A DNA stretch of 64,000 nucleotides. Origin: Tepidiformaceae bacterium (lineage in GTDB: Bacteria > Chloroflexota > Dehalococcoidia > Tepidiformales > Tepidiformaceae). Shown one piece after another: positions 14,790 through 23,645 of the stretch. A program made the position numbers and the translations under genes. The stretch spans positions 969,289 to 1,033,288 of the forward strand of contig OY282446.1 in assembly GCA_958295975.1 (NCBI GenBank), given 5' to 3'. Numbering within the stretch: the stretch's first letter is position 1; every line of letters begins with the position of its first letter. The notes beneath the pieces are model-generated. The model did not search any database, was not told the DNA's origin, and worked only from the letters and a program-made list of their open reading frames with translations.

Positions 14790-15497
14790 TCAGGCGGGCT
14801 TCAGCGCCATCGCCTGGTTCACGTCCACGGCGACGGCCGGGCCCATGGTGCTGGTGAGCGTGACCGAGCGGATGAAGGAGCCCTTCACGTCGGGGCGCGC
14901 CTCGTTCACGGCCTCGATGAAGGCGGCCATGTTCTCGCGCAGCTGCTCGGTGGCGAAGGAGGCCTTGCCCAAGGGCACGTGGATGTTGGCGAGGCGGTCG
15001 AGGCGGAATTCGACGCGCCCGCGCCGGGCCTCGCGCACGGTGCGGCCCACGTCCTCGGGTGCCACCACGGTGCCCGCGCGGGGGTTGGGCATGAGGCCGC
15101 GGGGGCCGAGGATGCGCCCCAGCCGCCCCACCTTGCCCATCATCTCGCGCGAGGCCACGGCCATGTCGAAATCGGTGAAGCCGTCCTCCACGCGCTTGAT
15201 GAGGTCGTCGCCGCCGACGATTTCGGCGCCCGCCTCGCGGGCCTCGCGGGCGGGCTCGCCCTCGGTGAAGACGGCCACGCGCAGCTCGCGGCCGAGCCCG
15301 TGGGGGAGCACGGTGCTGCCGCGGATCTGCTGCTCCGCGTGGCGCGGGTCGAGGCCCGTGAGGAGGTGCAGCTCCACCGTCTCGTCGAATTTGGCGGTGG
15401 CCGTCTCGCGCACGAGGTCGATGGCCTCGTCGGGCGCGTAGGCCCGCGCGGCGTCGACCTTGCTGCTGGCTTCGCGGTAGCGCCTGCCCTGTTTCAT
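14790..15497 (-). CDS. rplA: 50S ribosomal protein L1
   Basis: 235 aa, typical length. The family signature MPNPRAGTVV and the domain-I residues FDETVELHL and GRELRVAVF are clear. L1 forms the mobile stalk beside the E site and usually represses its own operon. It follows rplK after eight bases. The usual neighbours rplJ and rplL are absent; the operon ends at the 14734-14774 hairpin. Confidence 0.97.
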   Translation of the reverse strand: MKQGRRYREASSKVDAARAYAPDEAIDLVRETATAKFDETVELHLLTGLDPRHAEQQIRGSTVLPHGLGRELRVAVFTEGEPAREAREAGAEIVGGDDLIKRVEDGFTDFDMAVASREMMGKVGRLGRILGPRGLMPNPRAGTVVAPEDVGRTVREARRGRVEFRLDRLANIHVPLGKASFATEQLRENMAAFIEAVNEARPDVKGSFIRSVTLTSTMGPAVAVDVNQAMALKPA

Positions 15498-15505
15498 GCC
15501 GTGCC

Positions 15506-15931
15506 TCAGTCCTCGATGCCGATGCCCATGCTGCGGGCGGTGCCGGCGATGATCTTCATGGCGCCCTCGATGTCGGTGGCGTTCAGGTCGGGCAGCTTGG
15601 TTTCGGCGATGCGGCGGATGTCGGCGGGGGTGACGGAGCCGGCCATTTCGAGCTTGGCGGCTCCGGCGCCCTTGTCCACGCCCGCGGCCTTGCGCAGGAG
15701 GTCGGCGGCGGGGGGCGTCTTCAGCACGAAGCTGAAGGAGCGGTCCTCGTAGATGGTGAGCTGGGCGGGGATGACGTCGCCCGCGCGCGCCTGCGTGCGG
15801 GCGTTGTACTCCTTGCAGAACTCCATGATGTTGGCCCCGTGCTGGCCGAGGGCGGGGCCGATGGGCGGGGCCGGGTTGGCCTTCCCCGCCTCGATCTGGA
15901 GCGTGAGCACCGCGCGCACTTTCTTCGCCAT
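15506..15931 (-). CDS. rplK: 50S ribosomal protein L11
   Basis: 141 aa, typical length. The N-terminus [23 protein letters not shown], given here by its core [19 protein letters not shown], is the L11 signature; the RNA-binding C-terminal domain includes [13 protein letters not shown] and ends [12 protein letters not shown]. It binds 23S rRNA at the GTPase centre. nusG and secE, the usual upstream genes, are missing; phoU lies upstream with 78 bases between. The methyltransferase for L11 (prmA) is encoded at 28425. Confidence 0.97.
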   Translation of the reverse strand: MAKKVRAVLTLQIEAGKANPAPPIGPALGQHGANIMEFCKEYNARTQARAGDVIPAQLTIYEDRSFSFVLKTPPAADLLRKAAGVDKGAGAAKLEMAGSVTPADIRRIAETKLPDLNATDIEGAMKIIAGTARSMGIGIED

Positions 15932-16009
15932 ACGTCCGTTCCGGCGGCGCCCGTTCGCGCGGGCGCGCGCGCCCAGTATCGGGCCGCGCGCGCGCACGGG
16001 CAACGGGGG

Positions 16010-16678
16010 CTAGTACCTGGAGACGTTGATCTCCTCCATGCGCCCCGTGACGAGGTAGATGACGCGCTCGCAGATGTTGGTGCAGCGGTCGGCGATGCGC
16101 TCCAGGTTGTGGGCGGTCCAGAGGTAGTAGGTGTTGCGCTGGATGACGTCGGGGTTCTCGATCATGCCGCGGAAGGTTTCGTCGTAGACGGCGTCCTGCA
16201 GGCGGTCCACCTCGTCGTCGGCGTCGCAGACGCGGCGCGCCTCGTCCACGTTGCGCTCCACGTAGGCCTGCAGGCTGTCGCGCAGCATGGCGAGGGCGCG
16301 GTCGGCCATGGCCGGGATGTAGCCCATGCGGCGGGGCACGTCGTCGGCCTCGCCGAGGCGCAGGTTGATGCGGGCGATGCCCTCGGCGTGGTCGCCGATG
16401 CGCTCCAGGTCGGTGATGATCATGAGGGCGCTCATGACGGCGCGCAGGTCGCCGGCCAGCGGCTGCTGGGAGGCGATCACGAAGAGGGCGCGCTCCTCGA
16501 TGTCGAAGCGCTTGGTGTTGATGGCGAGGTCGTCGTCGACGATGCGCTGCGCCCATGCGAGGTCGGCGGAGCGCAGCGCCTCCACGCTCTCGGCCACGGC
16601 CTTCTCGGCCATGGAGCCGAGGATGAGGACGTCGTCCTGGAGCTGGATGAGCTCCTTCTGGAACAGTTCGCGCGTCAC
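16010..16678 (-). CDS. phoU: Phosphate-signalling protein PhoU
   Basis: 222 aa with two repeats of a three-helix bundle. The metal-binding E/D-rich motifs are visible in both halves: DLERIGDHAEGIA and NLERIADRCTNICE. PhoU links the Pst transporter with the sensor kinase and represses the Pho regulon when phosphate is plentiful. It follows pstB after 15 bases, the standard order. A PhoR/PhoB pair is not in the window. Confidence 0.95.
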   Translation of the reverse strand: MTRELFQKELIQLQDDVLILGSMAEKAVAESVEALRSADLAWAQRIVDDDLAINTKRFDIEERALFVIASQQPLAGDLRAVMSALMIITDLERIGDHAEGIARINLRLGEADDVPRRMGYIPAMADRALAMLRDSLQAYVERNVDEARRVCDADDEVDRLQDAVYDETFRGMIENPDVIQRNTYYLWTAHNLERIADRCTNICERVIYLVTGRMEEINVSRY

Positions 16679-16693
16679 GGCGCCCGTCCCTTC

Positions 16694-17581
16694 CTAGCCG
16701 AAGCGCCCGCTGATGTAGTCCTCCGTGCGCTGGTCGGCGGGCTGCGTGAACATGGTTTCGGTGGGAGCATACTCGATCAGGCGCCCCGTGGTTTCCTCGT
16801 CCGTGAGCATGAAGGCGGTGTAGTCGGAGACGCGCGCCGCCTGCTGCATGTTGTGGGTGACGACCACGATCGTGTAGTCGTCCGCCAGCTCGCGCATGAG
16901 GTCCTCGATCTTGAGGGTGGCGATCGGATCGAGGGCGGAGCAGGGCTCGTCCATGAGGATCACGTCGGGGTTGTTGGCCAGCGCGCGCGCGATGCAGAGG
17001 CGCTGCTGCTGGCCGCCGGAGAGGGCCAGCCCCGATTTCCGCAGGTCGCCGCGCACCTCGTCCCAGAGGGCGGCGCGCCGCAGCGAGCGCTCCACGAGGT
17101 CGTCGAGGTTGCCGCGGAAGCCGTTGACGCGCGCGCCGAAGGCCACGTTCTCGTAGATCGACTTGGGGAAGGGGTTGGGCTTCTGGAAGACCATGCCGAT
17201 GCGGCGGCGCACCTCCACGGGATCCACGTCCGCGCCGTAGATGTCCACGCCGCGGTAATCGACGCGGCCCGTGATGGTGACGCCCGGGATGAGGTCGTTC
17301 ATGCGGTTGAGGCAGCGGATCAGGGTGCTCTTGCCGCAGCCGGAGGGGCCGATGAGGGCCGTCACCTTGCGGCGCGCGATCTCCAGCCCCACGCCCGTGA
17401 GCGCCTGCTTGGCCCCGTACCAGAGGTTGAGCGCGTCGATGGCGAAGGTGATCTCGCCATCGGGGCGGACGACGGCGTCCGCGGACGGCTGCCCTTCCCC
17501 GGCGGGGCGGGCGCGCAGGGCGCGGGCCGCGTCGGCGGCGTCCGGCGGCATGCGGGGCGGCGTCTTCATGCGAATCGACAC
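16694..17581 (-). CDS. pstB: Phosphate ABC transporter ATPase PstB
   Basis: 295 aa, with about 35 extra N-terminal residues compared with typical PstB. Walker [10 protein letters not shown], signature [15 protein letters not shown], Walker [13 protein letters not shown] and the switch [15 protein letters not shown] are intact. GTG 17581 is chosen since GAGG lies at a fitting distance; ATG 17569 is a close alternative. The gene follows pstA after 40 bases that hold a small CCCG/CGGG hairpin. Confidence 0.95.
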   Translation of the reverse strand: MSIRMKTPPRMPPDAADAARALRARPAGEGQPSADAVVRPDGEITFAIDALNLWYGAKQALTGVGLEIARRKVTALIGPSGCGKSTLIRCLNRMNDLIPGVTITGRVDYRGVDIYGADVDPVEVRRRIGMVFQKPNPFPKSIYENVAFGARVNGFRGNLDDLVERSLRRAALWDEVRGDLRKSGLALSGGQQQRLCIARALANNPDVILMDEPCSALDPIATLKIEDLMRELADDYTIVVVTHNMQQAARVSDYTAFMLTDEETTGRLIEYAPTETMFTQPADQRTEDYISGRFG

Positions 17582-17621
17582 GATGGCGGAACCTCGTCTT
17601 CCCCCGCGAACGGGAACGGTA

Positions 17622-18518
17622 TCAGTTTCGGCGCAGACGGTCGCGCACGACCAGCGCCAGCGCGTTCAGGCCGATGACGGCGATCATGAGGACGATGATG
17701 CCCGCGGCGGCGTTGGCGCGGAACTCCGGCTGCGGGCGGATCGTCCAGTTGTAGATCTGGATGGGCAGCGTGGTGAACGAATCGAGCAGGCCCCCGAAGC
17801 TGAGGTCGGGGTCGAAGGCGATGAAGGTGAAGGCCCCGATCATGATGAGCGCGGCGGTTTCCCCGGCGGCGCGCGCCACGGCGAGGATGACGCCCGTCAT
17901 GATGCCGGGCATGGCGCCGGGCAGGACGTGCCGCCAGACCGTCTGCCAGCGCGTGGCGCCGAGCGCCAGCGAGCCCTCGCGGATGCTGGGCGGCACCTGG
18001 TTGATGGCCTCCACGGAGGTGATCACCGTCATCGGCAGGATCATGAGGGCCAGCGTGAGCGCCCCCGCGAGGATGCTGGGCCCCAGGCTCAGCAGGCGCA
18101 CGAACACGGCCAGCCCGAGGATGCCGTAGATGATGCTGGGCACGCCCGCGAGGTTGGCGATGTTGAGGCGCACGACGGTGAGCACGGCGTTGCGGGGCGC
18201 GAACTCCTCCATCCACACCGCCGACCCCACCGCCAGGGCGATGGCGAAGAGCACGGTGAAGACGAGCACCCAGACGGAGCCGAGCACGGAGGAGCGGATG
18301 CCCGCGCGCTCCGCGAAGCGCGAGGGGTAGCTGGTGAGGAAGTCCCAGTCGAGCGCGGGCAGGCCCGCGATGGCGTTGTCGATGCCGAGGATGAGGAGCA
18401 CGACGAGGCCCAGCAGGGTGGCCCCCAGCAGCGCCCAGCGGGAGGCGCGCGACCACGCCTGCCGCCGCGCCACGCGCCCCTCCGCGCGCAGGTGGAAGCC
18501 GCCCCGCGCGGCGCTCAT
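17622..18518 (-). CDS. pstA: Phosphate ABC transporter permease PstA
   Basis: 298 aa inner-membrane permease with six predicted segments and the EAA-type loop [20 protein letters not shown] that docks onto Pst[12 protein letters not shown] is characteristic of PstA. The start codon overlaps the stop of a 16-residue mini-frame that arose by duplication of the pstC/pstA junction. Confidence 0.95.
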   Translation of the reverse strand: MSAARGGFHLRAEGRVARRQAWSRASRWALLGATLLGLVVLLILGIDNAIAGLPALDWDFLTSYPSRFAERAGIRSSVLGSVWVLVFTVLFAIALAVGSAVWMEEFAPRNAVLTVVRLNIANLAGVPSIIYGILGLAVFVRLLSLGPSILAGALTLALMILPMTVITSVEAINQVPPSIREGSLALGATRWQTVWRHVLPGAMPGIMTGVILAVARAAGETAALIMIGAFTFIAFDPDLSFGGLLDSFTTLPIQIYNWTIRPQPEFRANAAAGIIVLMIAVIGLNALALVVRDRLRRN

Positions 18519-18597
18519 TCGCAGGACCCGCAGACGCGGCGCACGATCAGCCGCGCGGCGCTCATTCGTAGGACTCCCGGAAGCGGCGCACGATCAG
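18504..18597. repeat. 47-base tandem duplication of the pstC/pstA junction
   Basis: 18504-18550 and 18551-18597 are imperfect direct copies. Each begins CCGCGCGGCGCTCATTCG and ends GCGGCGCACGATCAG (plus-strand reading). The copies hold the end of pstC and the start of pstA. Confidence 0.85.
18515..18565 (-). CDS. 16-residue mini-frame between pstC and pstA
   Basis: ATG 18565 overlaps the pstC stop and the TGA at 18515-18517 overlaps the pstA ATG. The product would be [16 protein letters not shown]: the first residues of PstA followed by a version of the last residues of PstC. It is a by-product of the duplication and probably serves to carry ribosomes across to pstA. Confidence 0.5.
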   Translation of the reverse strand: MSAARLIVRRVCGSCE

Positions 18598-19503
18598 CTG
18601 CGCGCCCACGTTGAGCGTGAAGGTGAGCAGGAAGAGGAGCGCGCCCACGGCGAAGAGCGAGGTGTAGTCGGTGGTGCCGCGGGCGGCGTCGCCCAGCGCC
18701 ACCTGCAGCATGTAGCCGGTCATGGTCTGGATGCTCTCCAGCGGCGAGAGCGTGAGGTTGGGCGTGGAGCCCGCGGCCACGGCCACGATCATGGTCTCGC
18801 CCACGACGCGCGCGATGGCCAGCAGGATGGCCGCCATGATGCCGGAGATGGCCGCCGGGAAGACGACGCGGAAGGCCACCTCGAGGCGCGTGGCCCCCAG
18901 CCCGTAGGCCGCCTCGCGCAGGTCGCGCGGTACGCTCGCCATGGCGTCCTCGGAGACGGAGGCGATGATGGGCAGGATCATGACCGCCAGCATGACGCTG
19001 GCCGCGAGCGAGTTGAAGAACGACACGTTCTGGCCGAAGAGGGGCAGCAGCACGTCGTCGGAGATGAAGGTGAGGGCGAAATAGGCGTAGACCACGGTGG
19101 GCACGCCCGCCAGCAGCTCCAGCAGCGGCTTCAGGAAGCGCCGCGTGCGCGCGTGCGCGTACTCGCTCAGGTAGACGGCGGCGGCCAGCCCCAGGGGCAG
19201 GGCGATGACCATCGACCAGAGGGTCACGTTGACGGTGCCCGCCACCAGCTCCCACACGCCGAAGCTGCGCGGCTCGAAGAGCGTCTGCCACTCCGCCCCC
19301 CAGCTGAGGAACTGGCCGACGGGCACCTCGCGGAAGAAGCCGATGGCGTCGCGGAAGAGGACGATGATGATGGCGAAGGTGGTGGCGATGGAGACCGCCG
19401 CGCAGAGCGCGAGCAGGGCGACGATGAGGTTCTCGCCGGGGCGCCGCAGGGGGCGGCGGCGCAGCGCGTGCGCGAGGTCGGCGCCTTCGCCCGCCAGCGC
19501 CAT
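18562..19503 (-). CDS. pstC: Phosphate ABC transporter permease PstC
   Basis: 313 aa permease, six membrane segments, with the EAA loop REAAYGLGATRLEVAFRVVFP and LAGVPTVVYAYFAL. It pairs with PstA to form the channel. The first gene of the operon; no pstS for the binding protein is found beside it, so that gene must be elsewhere. The upstream region contains a candidate Pho box at 19624-19640. Confidence 0.95.
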   Translation of the reverse strand: MALAGEGADLAHALRRRPLRRPGENLIVALLALCAAVSIATTFAIIIVLFRDAIGFFREVPVGQFLSWGAEWQTLFEPRSFGVWELVAGTVNVTLWSMVIALPLGLAAAVYLSEYAHARTRRFLKPLLELLAGVPTVVYAYFALTFISDDVLLPLFGQNVSFFNSLAASVMLAVMILPIIASVSEDAMASVPRDLREAAYGLGATRLEVAFRVVFPAAISGIMAAILLAIARVVGETMIVAVAAGSTPNLTLSPLESIQTMTGYMLQVALGDAARGTTDYTSLFAVGALLFLLTFTLNVGAQLIVRRFRESYE

Positions 19504-19623
19504 GCTCAGCCCCCCGCCCGCGCGCGCACATGCGCGTCCGGCGCGGGGCGATCATGGGGCGGGACCGTGAACGGAAGCTGAGGGGAGGCGGACACCGCGA
19601 GCGGGACGGTAGGGGCGGCGCGA

Positions 19624-19640
19624 TTAACGGCCAGTTAACA
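19624..19640. promoter_or_regulatory. Candidate Pho box
   Basis: TTAACG, five bases, TTAACA: two six-base direct repeats with an 11-base period, as in PhoP/PhoB boxes. It lies about 120 bases before the pstC start and 82 before the methyltransferase start, in the 218-base gap between these divergent genes. Nothing else was recognised in that gap except the TAGAAT at 19710. Confidence 0.4.
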
Positions 19641-19709
19641 CGGCGAACAGGGCCGCGCCCAGCGCCCGAGCGCCCGCCCGATGAGCGCGCGGACGGCGCT
19701 GTCCTTCGC

Positions 19710-19715
19710 TAGAAT
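19710..19715 (+). promoter_or_regulatory. TANNNT -10 box of DNA methyltransferase gene
   Basis: TAGAAT followed by six bases (GGCCCC) and the ATG at 19722; no ribosome site fits, so the message should be leaderless. Confidence 0.5.
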
Positions 19716-19721
19716 GGCCCC

Positions 19722-20660
19722 ATGCCATCGACGATCTGTAGCGGGAGCGGGGCCGCGCGCGGCGTCGTGCACTACGCCGACGGCGTCACGGTGGCGCGTG
19801 CGCTGGCGGACGAATCGGTCGATCTCGTCTACCTCGATCCGCCCTTCAACACGGGCAGGCGGCAGCGTCGCGAGCGGCTGCGTACGACGCGCGCGACGGT
19901 CGGCGCGGGCGACCGCACGGGCTTCGGCGGCAGGCGCTACGAGACCATGCGCCTCGGCGTGCGCTCCTTCGACGACGCCTTCGACGACTACCTGGCCTTC
20001 CTCGAACCGTTCCTCACGGAGGCGCGGCGGCTGCTGAAGCCGAGCGGCTCCCTCTACCTGCACCTCGACTACCGCGAGGTCCACTACGCGAAACTGCTGC
20101 TGGACGGCGTGTTCGGGCGCGACTGCTTCCTCAACGAGATCGTGTGGGCCTACGACTACGGCGGGCGTCCGCGCGACCGCTGGCCCGCCAAGCACGACAC
20201 CATCCTCTTCTACGCGAAGGAGCCCGGTCGGCACCTCTTCAACGCGGACGAGGTCGAGCGCATCCCCTACATGGCCCCCGGGCTGGCGGGGCCGGAGAAG
20301 GCGGCGCGCGGCAAGCTGCCCACCGATACCTGGTGGCACACCATCGTCAGCCCCACCGGCAAGGAGAAGCTGGGCTACCCGACGCAGAAGCCGCTGGGCG
20401 TGCTGCGGCGCATCGTGGCCGCATCCTCGCCGCGCGGCGGGCTGGTGGCGGATTTCGTGGCGGGCAGCGGCACGACGGGCGCGGCGGCGCTGGCGCTGGG
20501 CCGCCGCTTCGTGCTGGCCGACCGTTTGGAGGATGCGTTCACGGTGATGCGGACGCGCTTCGCGGGGGAGCCGGGCGTGGAGTTCCGCACCGCCGATGGC
20601 TCGGTCACGCGGGCGGATGATGCATTTGGGGATGGCGGGGCGCAGACCTCGTTGCTATGA
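19722..20660 (+). CDS. Beta-class DNA methyltransferase (N6-adenine or N4-cytosine)
   Basis: 312 aa. Catalytic motif IV (LVYLDPPFNTG) comes before the SAM-binding motif I (DFVAGSGTTGAAAL), the order of the beta group (RsrI/HinfI-like). The region between (~90-230) is the target-recognition part, with HDTILFYAK and YPTQKPLGVLRRI typical for the class. Probable partner of the nuclease gene that follows after 15 bases. The recognition site cannot be read from the sequence. Confidence 0.92.
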   Translation: MPSTICSGSGAARGVVHYADGVTVARALADESVDLVYLDPPFNTGRRQRRERLRTTRATVGAGDRTGFGGRRYETMRLGVRSFDDAFDDYLAFLEPFLTEARRLLKPSGSLYLHLDYREVHYAKLLLDGVFGRDCFLNEIVWAYDYGGRPRDRWPAKHDTILFYAKEPGRHLFNADEVERIPYMAPGLAGPEKAARGKLPTDTWWHTIVSPTGKEKLGYPTQKPLGVLRRIVAASSPRGGLVADFVAGSGTTGAAALALGRRFVLADRLEDAFTVMRTRFAGEPGVEFRTADGSVTRADDAFGDGGAQTSLL

Positions 20661-20675
20661 TCATAGGTGACAGAG

Positions 20676-21218
20676 ATGGCGGAACACAGTTTTTCGAAGC
20701 TGGTCGCGGCTGCGAGTGCGCTGGAATCGGAGTATGCACCTACCGAGTCCGATGAATGGGCTAATAGCCCCTTCGAGTGGCTCAAGAAAATTCCTTCGTC
20801 GCGACGACGCGGAAAGGCTGCGGAAGTGCTCGTCGAACGCTGGCTCACGGCCGAAGGATTTGATATTGGTTCCACTGGAGACTCCGAGGCTGACATTCTT
20901 GTCGATGGGTATCGGGTGGAAGTGAAATCGTCCACGCTCTGGGCCAATGGAACGTACCGGTTCCAGCAGATCAGGAATCAAAACTATGATCTGATGATCT
21001 GCCTCGGCCTCTCGCCATTCGAAGCGCACTGCTGGGTGCTGTCCAAAGCGCTACTGCTTGAGCGAGTGATTGGGCATGGGCGTGGACAGCACGGGGGCGC
21101 AGGCGCAGCGGAGACTGCTTGGCTGGCAGTAAATCCCCAGTCTCCTGAAGCGTGGTTGCGTCCTCTGGATGGCGATCTCGATGATGCGGTCCAACTCATC
21201 CGGCAGGCGACTGTCTGA
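20676..21218 (+). CDS. Putative type II restriction endonuclease (PD-(D/E)XK)
   Basis: 180 aa. A PD-(D/E)XK core is visible: Glu50 in a helix (RGKAAEVLVERWL), Asp73 in EADILVDGY and Glu82-x-Lys84 in RVEVKSS, all in canonical order. It follows the methyltransferase, which supports a restriction role. GC content and codon choice are much lower than in the neighbours. ATG 20676 is preceded by AGGTGA at good spacing. TATGAT at 20656-20661 may be a separate promoter; a GTG at 20667 lies five bases after it. Confidence 0.75.
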   Translation: MAEHSFSKLVAAASALESEYAPTESDEWANSPFEWLKKIPSSRRRGKAAEVLVERWLTAEGFDIGSTGDSEADILVDGYRVEVKSSTLWANGTYRFQQIRNQNYDLMICLGLSPFEAHCWVLSKALLLERVIGHGRGQHGGAGAAETAWLAVNPQSPEAWLRPLDGDLDDAVQLIRQATV

Positions 21219-21285
21219 CCGCATGCAGCCAGCGCACTCCAGCAGAGGGAGCGGTCTCGGAGGCCACCCCCTTCCGCCATCCCGG

Positions 21286-22251
21286 CTAGCGGGGCGGGGG
21301 CGCGTGCCCGACCTCGTCCAGCGCGCGCTCCAGCAGCTCCGCCAGCAGGGCGCGGGAGTACCAGGGTTCGCCATCGTTGAAGGCGACCCAGCCGCGATGG
21401 ATGACGCCCAACTCGAAGAGCCAGCGGGCGCGGAACCAGGCCAGCCCGCGTGTCTCGCCCACGCCCCGCGCACGCTCCCACAGGCGCACGAAGGGGTGGT
21501 CGCGGGCCGGTCCGAAGGGCGCGCCCTTGAGGTGGGCGAGGGCCAGCAGCTGGGCGGCGTCGGCGCGCGGGTCGCCGATGCGCGCCTGCTCCCAGTCCAC
21601 CACGGCCACGACCTCGCCGCCGCGGACGAGGTAGTTGAAGACGTTGACATCGCCGTGGCAGAGGGCCAGCTCAGCGGCGGCGGGGTCGCGCTCGCGCAGG
21701 AGGGCGAGGGCGCGGCGCAGCAGGGGATCGTCCGCGCCGGGGAAGCGCTCGAGGCGCGCCGCCGTGCGTTCGAGCCAGCGGCGCTCGGCGTCGGCGGGGT
21801 CGGGGACTTCCAGCACGCGGTCGAGGCCGAGGGCGCGCCAGTCGAGCGCATGGATGCGCGCCACCATGTCCGCGTAGGCGTCGAAGCGCGCCTCCGCCCC
21901 GGCCTCGCCCATGTGGGGGGCGTCGACCCATTCCAGCACGGCGAAGGGGGCGCCGGGGACGGAGTCGTCGCGCTCCACGCCGACGACGCGGGGCACGGGC
22001 ACGGGGGAGGGGGCCAGGCGGCGCAGCACCTCGGCCTCGCGGGGCACGTCGTAGGGCTCGAAGATGCCGCGTTCGCGCTGCAGGCGCAGGGCCACGGCGG
22101 GCAGGGGGGCGTGGACGAGGGGCGCGCGGAAGGTGAGGTTGGAGGCGCCGCCCGCGACGGGCCGCAGGGCCAGCGCCTCCGCGCGTTCGTAGCCCGCGAG
22201 GCCGCGCAGCCACGCGGTGAGGGCGGCGGGCGCGGGCGCGTCAGGCGTCAT
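21286..22251 (-). CDS. Aminoglycoside-phosphotransferase-like kinase family protein
   Basis: 321 aa member of the APH/choline-kinase-like superfamily. The Brenner motif LCHGDVNVFNYLV (catalytic Asp and Asn) and the metal motif VVDWEQARIGDP are complete, and AVLEWVDAPH is the hinge. Close in pattern to the ACAD10/FadE36-type group that acts on hydroxy-acyl or small-molecule substrates; resistance is not implied. The ATG overlaps the fic stop by 11 bases, so both proteins are produced together. Confidence 0.82.
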   Translation of the reverse strand: MTPDAPAPAALTAWLRGLAGYERAEALALRPVAGGASNLTFRAPLVHAPLPAVALRLQRERGIFEPYDVPREAEVLRRLAPSPVPVPRVVGVERDDSVPGAPFAVLEWVDAPHMGEAGAEARFDAYADMVARIHALDWRALGLDRVLEVPDPADAERRWLERTAARLERFPGADDPLLRRALALLRERDPAAAELALCHGDVNVFNYLVRGGEVVAVVDWEQARIGDPRADAAQLLALAHLKGAPFGPARDHPFVRLWERARGVGETRGLAWFRARWLFELGVIHRGWVAFNDGEPWYSRALLAELLERALDEVGHAPPPR

Positions 22252-23341
22252 CGGCGGCGAGCAGTTCCACCAGCGGCGGATTGACGTAGTAGTTGGCGCG
22301 GCCAGCGCGGCGCTTCTCCACGAAGCCCGCCCCGGCCAGCAGGTCGAGGTAGCGCGCCGCCGTCTGGCGGCTGATGAGGAGGTCGCGCTGGACGAAGTCG
22401 ATCTTCGTGTAGGGGTGGCGGAAGAGGTTGTTGAGCAGGTCCTGGGAGTAGACGCGGGGCAGGCGCTCGCGCATCTCGCGCTTGGTGCGCAGCATGAGCT
22501 CCCCGACGCCCTCGACGAGGCGCAGCGTCTCGCGCGCGGTTTGCGCGACGGCGCGCAGCAGGTAGAGCGTCCACTCTTCCCAGGCGCCCTCCTCGCGCAC
22601 GGCCTGCAGGAGGCGGTAGTACTCGCCGCGGGTGCGGTTGATGGCGCGGCTGAGGTAGAGGATGGGCAGGTCGAGCAGGCCGCTCCGCACGAGGTAGAGC
22701 ACGTTCAGGATGCGGCCCACCCGCCCGTTCCCGTCGGAGAAGGGGTGGACGCTCTCGAACTGGTGGTGGACGACGGCCATCTTGATGAGCGGATCGAGGT
22801 CGCAGAGGGCGTCGTCGTTGACGAAGCGCTCGAGGGCCGTCATGTGGCGCACGATTTCGGCGGCGTCCTGCGGGGGCACGTAGACGACGGCGCCGCTGGC
22901 CTGGTTGTAGAGGGCGGTGCCGGCGATCGTGCGGAAGCCGTCCGTGCGGAGCATGAGCGCGCGGTAGACGCCGATGAGCACGTTGTTCGTGATGAGCCCC
23001 TCGCGCGCCGTCATCCCGTCGAAGCCGCGCTGCAGGGCCGCGCCGTAGCGGGCGACCTCCTTGGCCGCCGGATCGCTCGCCGCCTCCGCGAAGAGGGAGG
23101 CCTGGAACAGCTCGTCGCGGGTGGTGACGATGTTCTCGATTTCGGAGCTGTCCATGGCCTCCTGCAGGGAGAGCGTGCTGATCAGGACCGACGGGTTGGG
23201 CACGGTGGCGGCGCGCCCCTTCAGCTCCGCCAGATGGCGGTGGGCGTCGACCAGCGCGCGCAGGACCGGGGCCGTCTCGAATTCGGCGGGCGGCGGCAGG
23301 GGCGGCAGCTCGTAGGTCTGGCGCAGCTCCACGCCCGACAT
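22241..23341 (-). CDS. Fic-domain AMP-transferase-like protein
   Basis: 366 aa. The Fic motif HPFSDGNGRVGR lies at residues 199-210 with all active-site residues. The inhibitory helix motif S65-S-E-I-E69-N fits (S/T)xxxE(G/N) and precedes the Fic core, so this is a class II, self-inhibited Fic protein. The C-terminal ~75 residues (DFVQRDLLISRQTAARYLDLL) form a winged helix that may bind DNA. Fic proteins usually attach AMP to hydroxyl groups of target proteins. ATG 23341 fits the usual N-terminus; the frame is open further upstream through the repeat region. Confidence 0.92.
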   Translation of the reverse strand: MSGVELRQTYELPPLPPPAEFETAPVLRALVDAHRHLAELKGRAATVPNPSVLISTLSLQEAMDSSEIENIVTTRDELFQASLFAEAASDPAAKEVARYGAALQRGFDGMTAREGLITNNVLIGVYRALMLRTDGFRTIAGTALYNQASGAVVYVPPQDAAEIVRHMTALERFVNDDALCDLDPLIKMAVVHHQFESVHPFSDGNGRVGRILNVLYLVRSGLLDLPILYLSRAINRTRGEYYRLLQAVREEGAWEEWTLYLLRAVAQTARETLRLVEGVGELMLRTKREMRERLPRVYSQDLLNNLFRHPYTKIDFVQRDLLISRQTAARYLDLLAGAGFVEKRRAGRANYYVNPPLVELLAADDA

Positions 23342-23514
23342 GGTAGCAAAACGCGATTTTCCGGACAGGTGGGCAGGGACATGTTCGCAAAACGCTATTT
23401 TCGCAACACATGCCTGACGATATTCACTTTTCAGTTCAATATGGAAATGACATGTCAGGGAAATCACCATTTCGTTGACAGGTGGGCGGGGACATGTTCG
23501 CAAAACGCTATTTT
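23341..23514 (-). repeat. Repeated fic leader (two 38-base copies plus start region)
   Basis: Copies at 23364-23401 and 23477-23514 differ by one base. In the minus orientation each has AAAATAGCGTTTTGCGAAC followed by ATGTCCC. The true start region (23336-23360) reads AAAATCGCGTTTTGCTACC followed by ATGTCGG, so it is a third, diverged copy that includes the start codon. GACATGTTCGC occurs once more at 23532. The rest of the 304-base gap shows no gene. Confidence 0.8.
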
Positions 23515-23645
23515 GATAACACGTCGGGCCGGACATGTTCGCGTTATCGACATGTCGCGAACGCGTCGCGCGGCCCCTTGTCCGGGGCTGCGGTAGGATG
23601 AGGGCCCCGCCAGGCTTCGCGGCCCGGCCGGAAGCGAGGCCGAGC

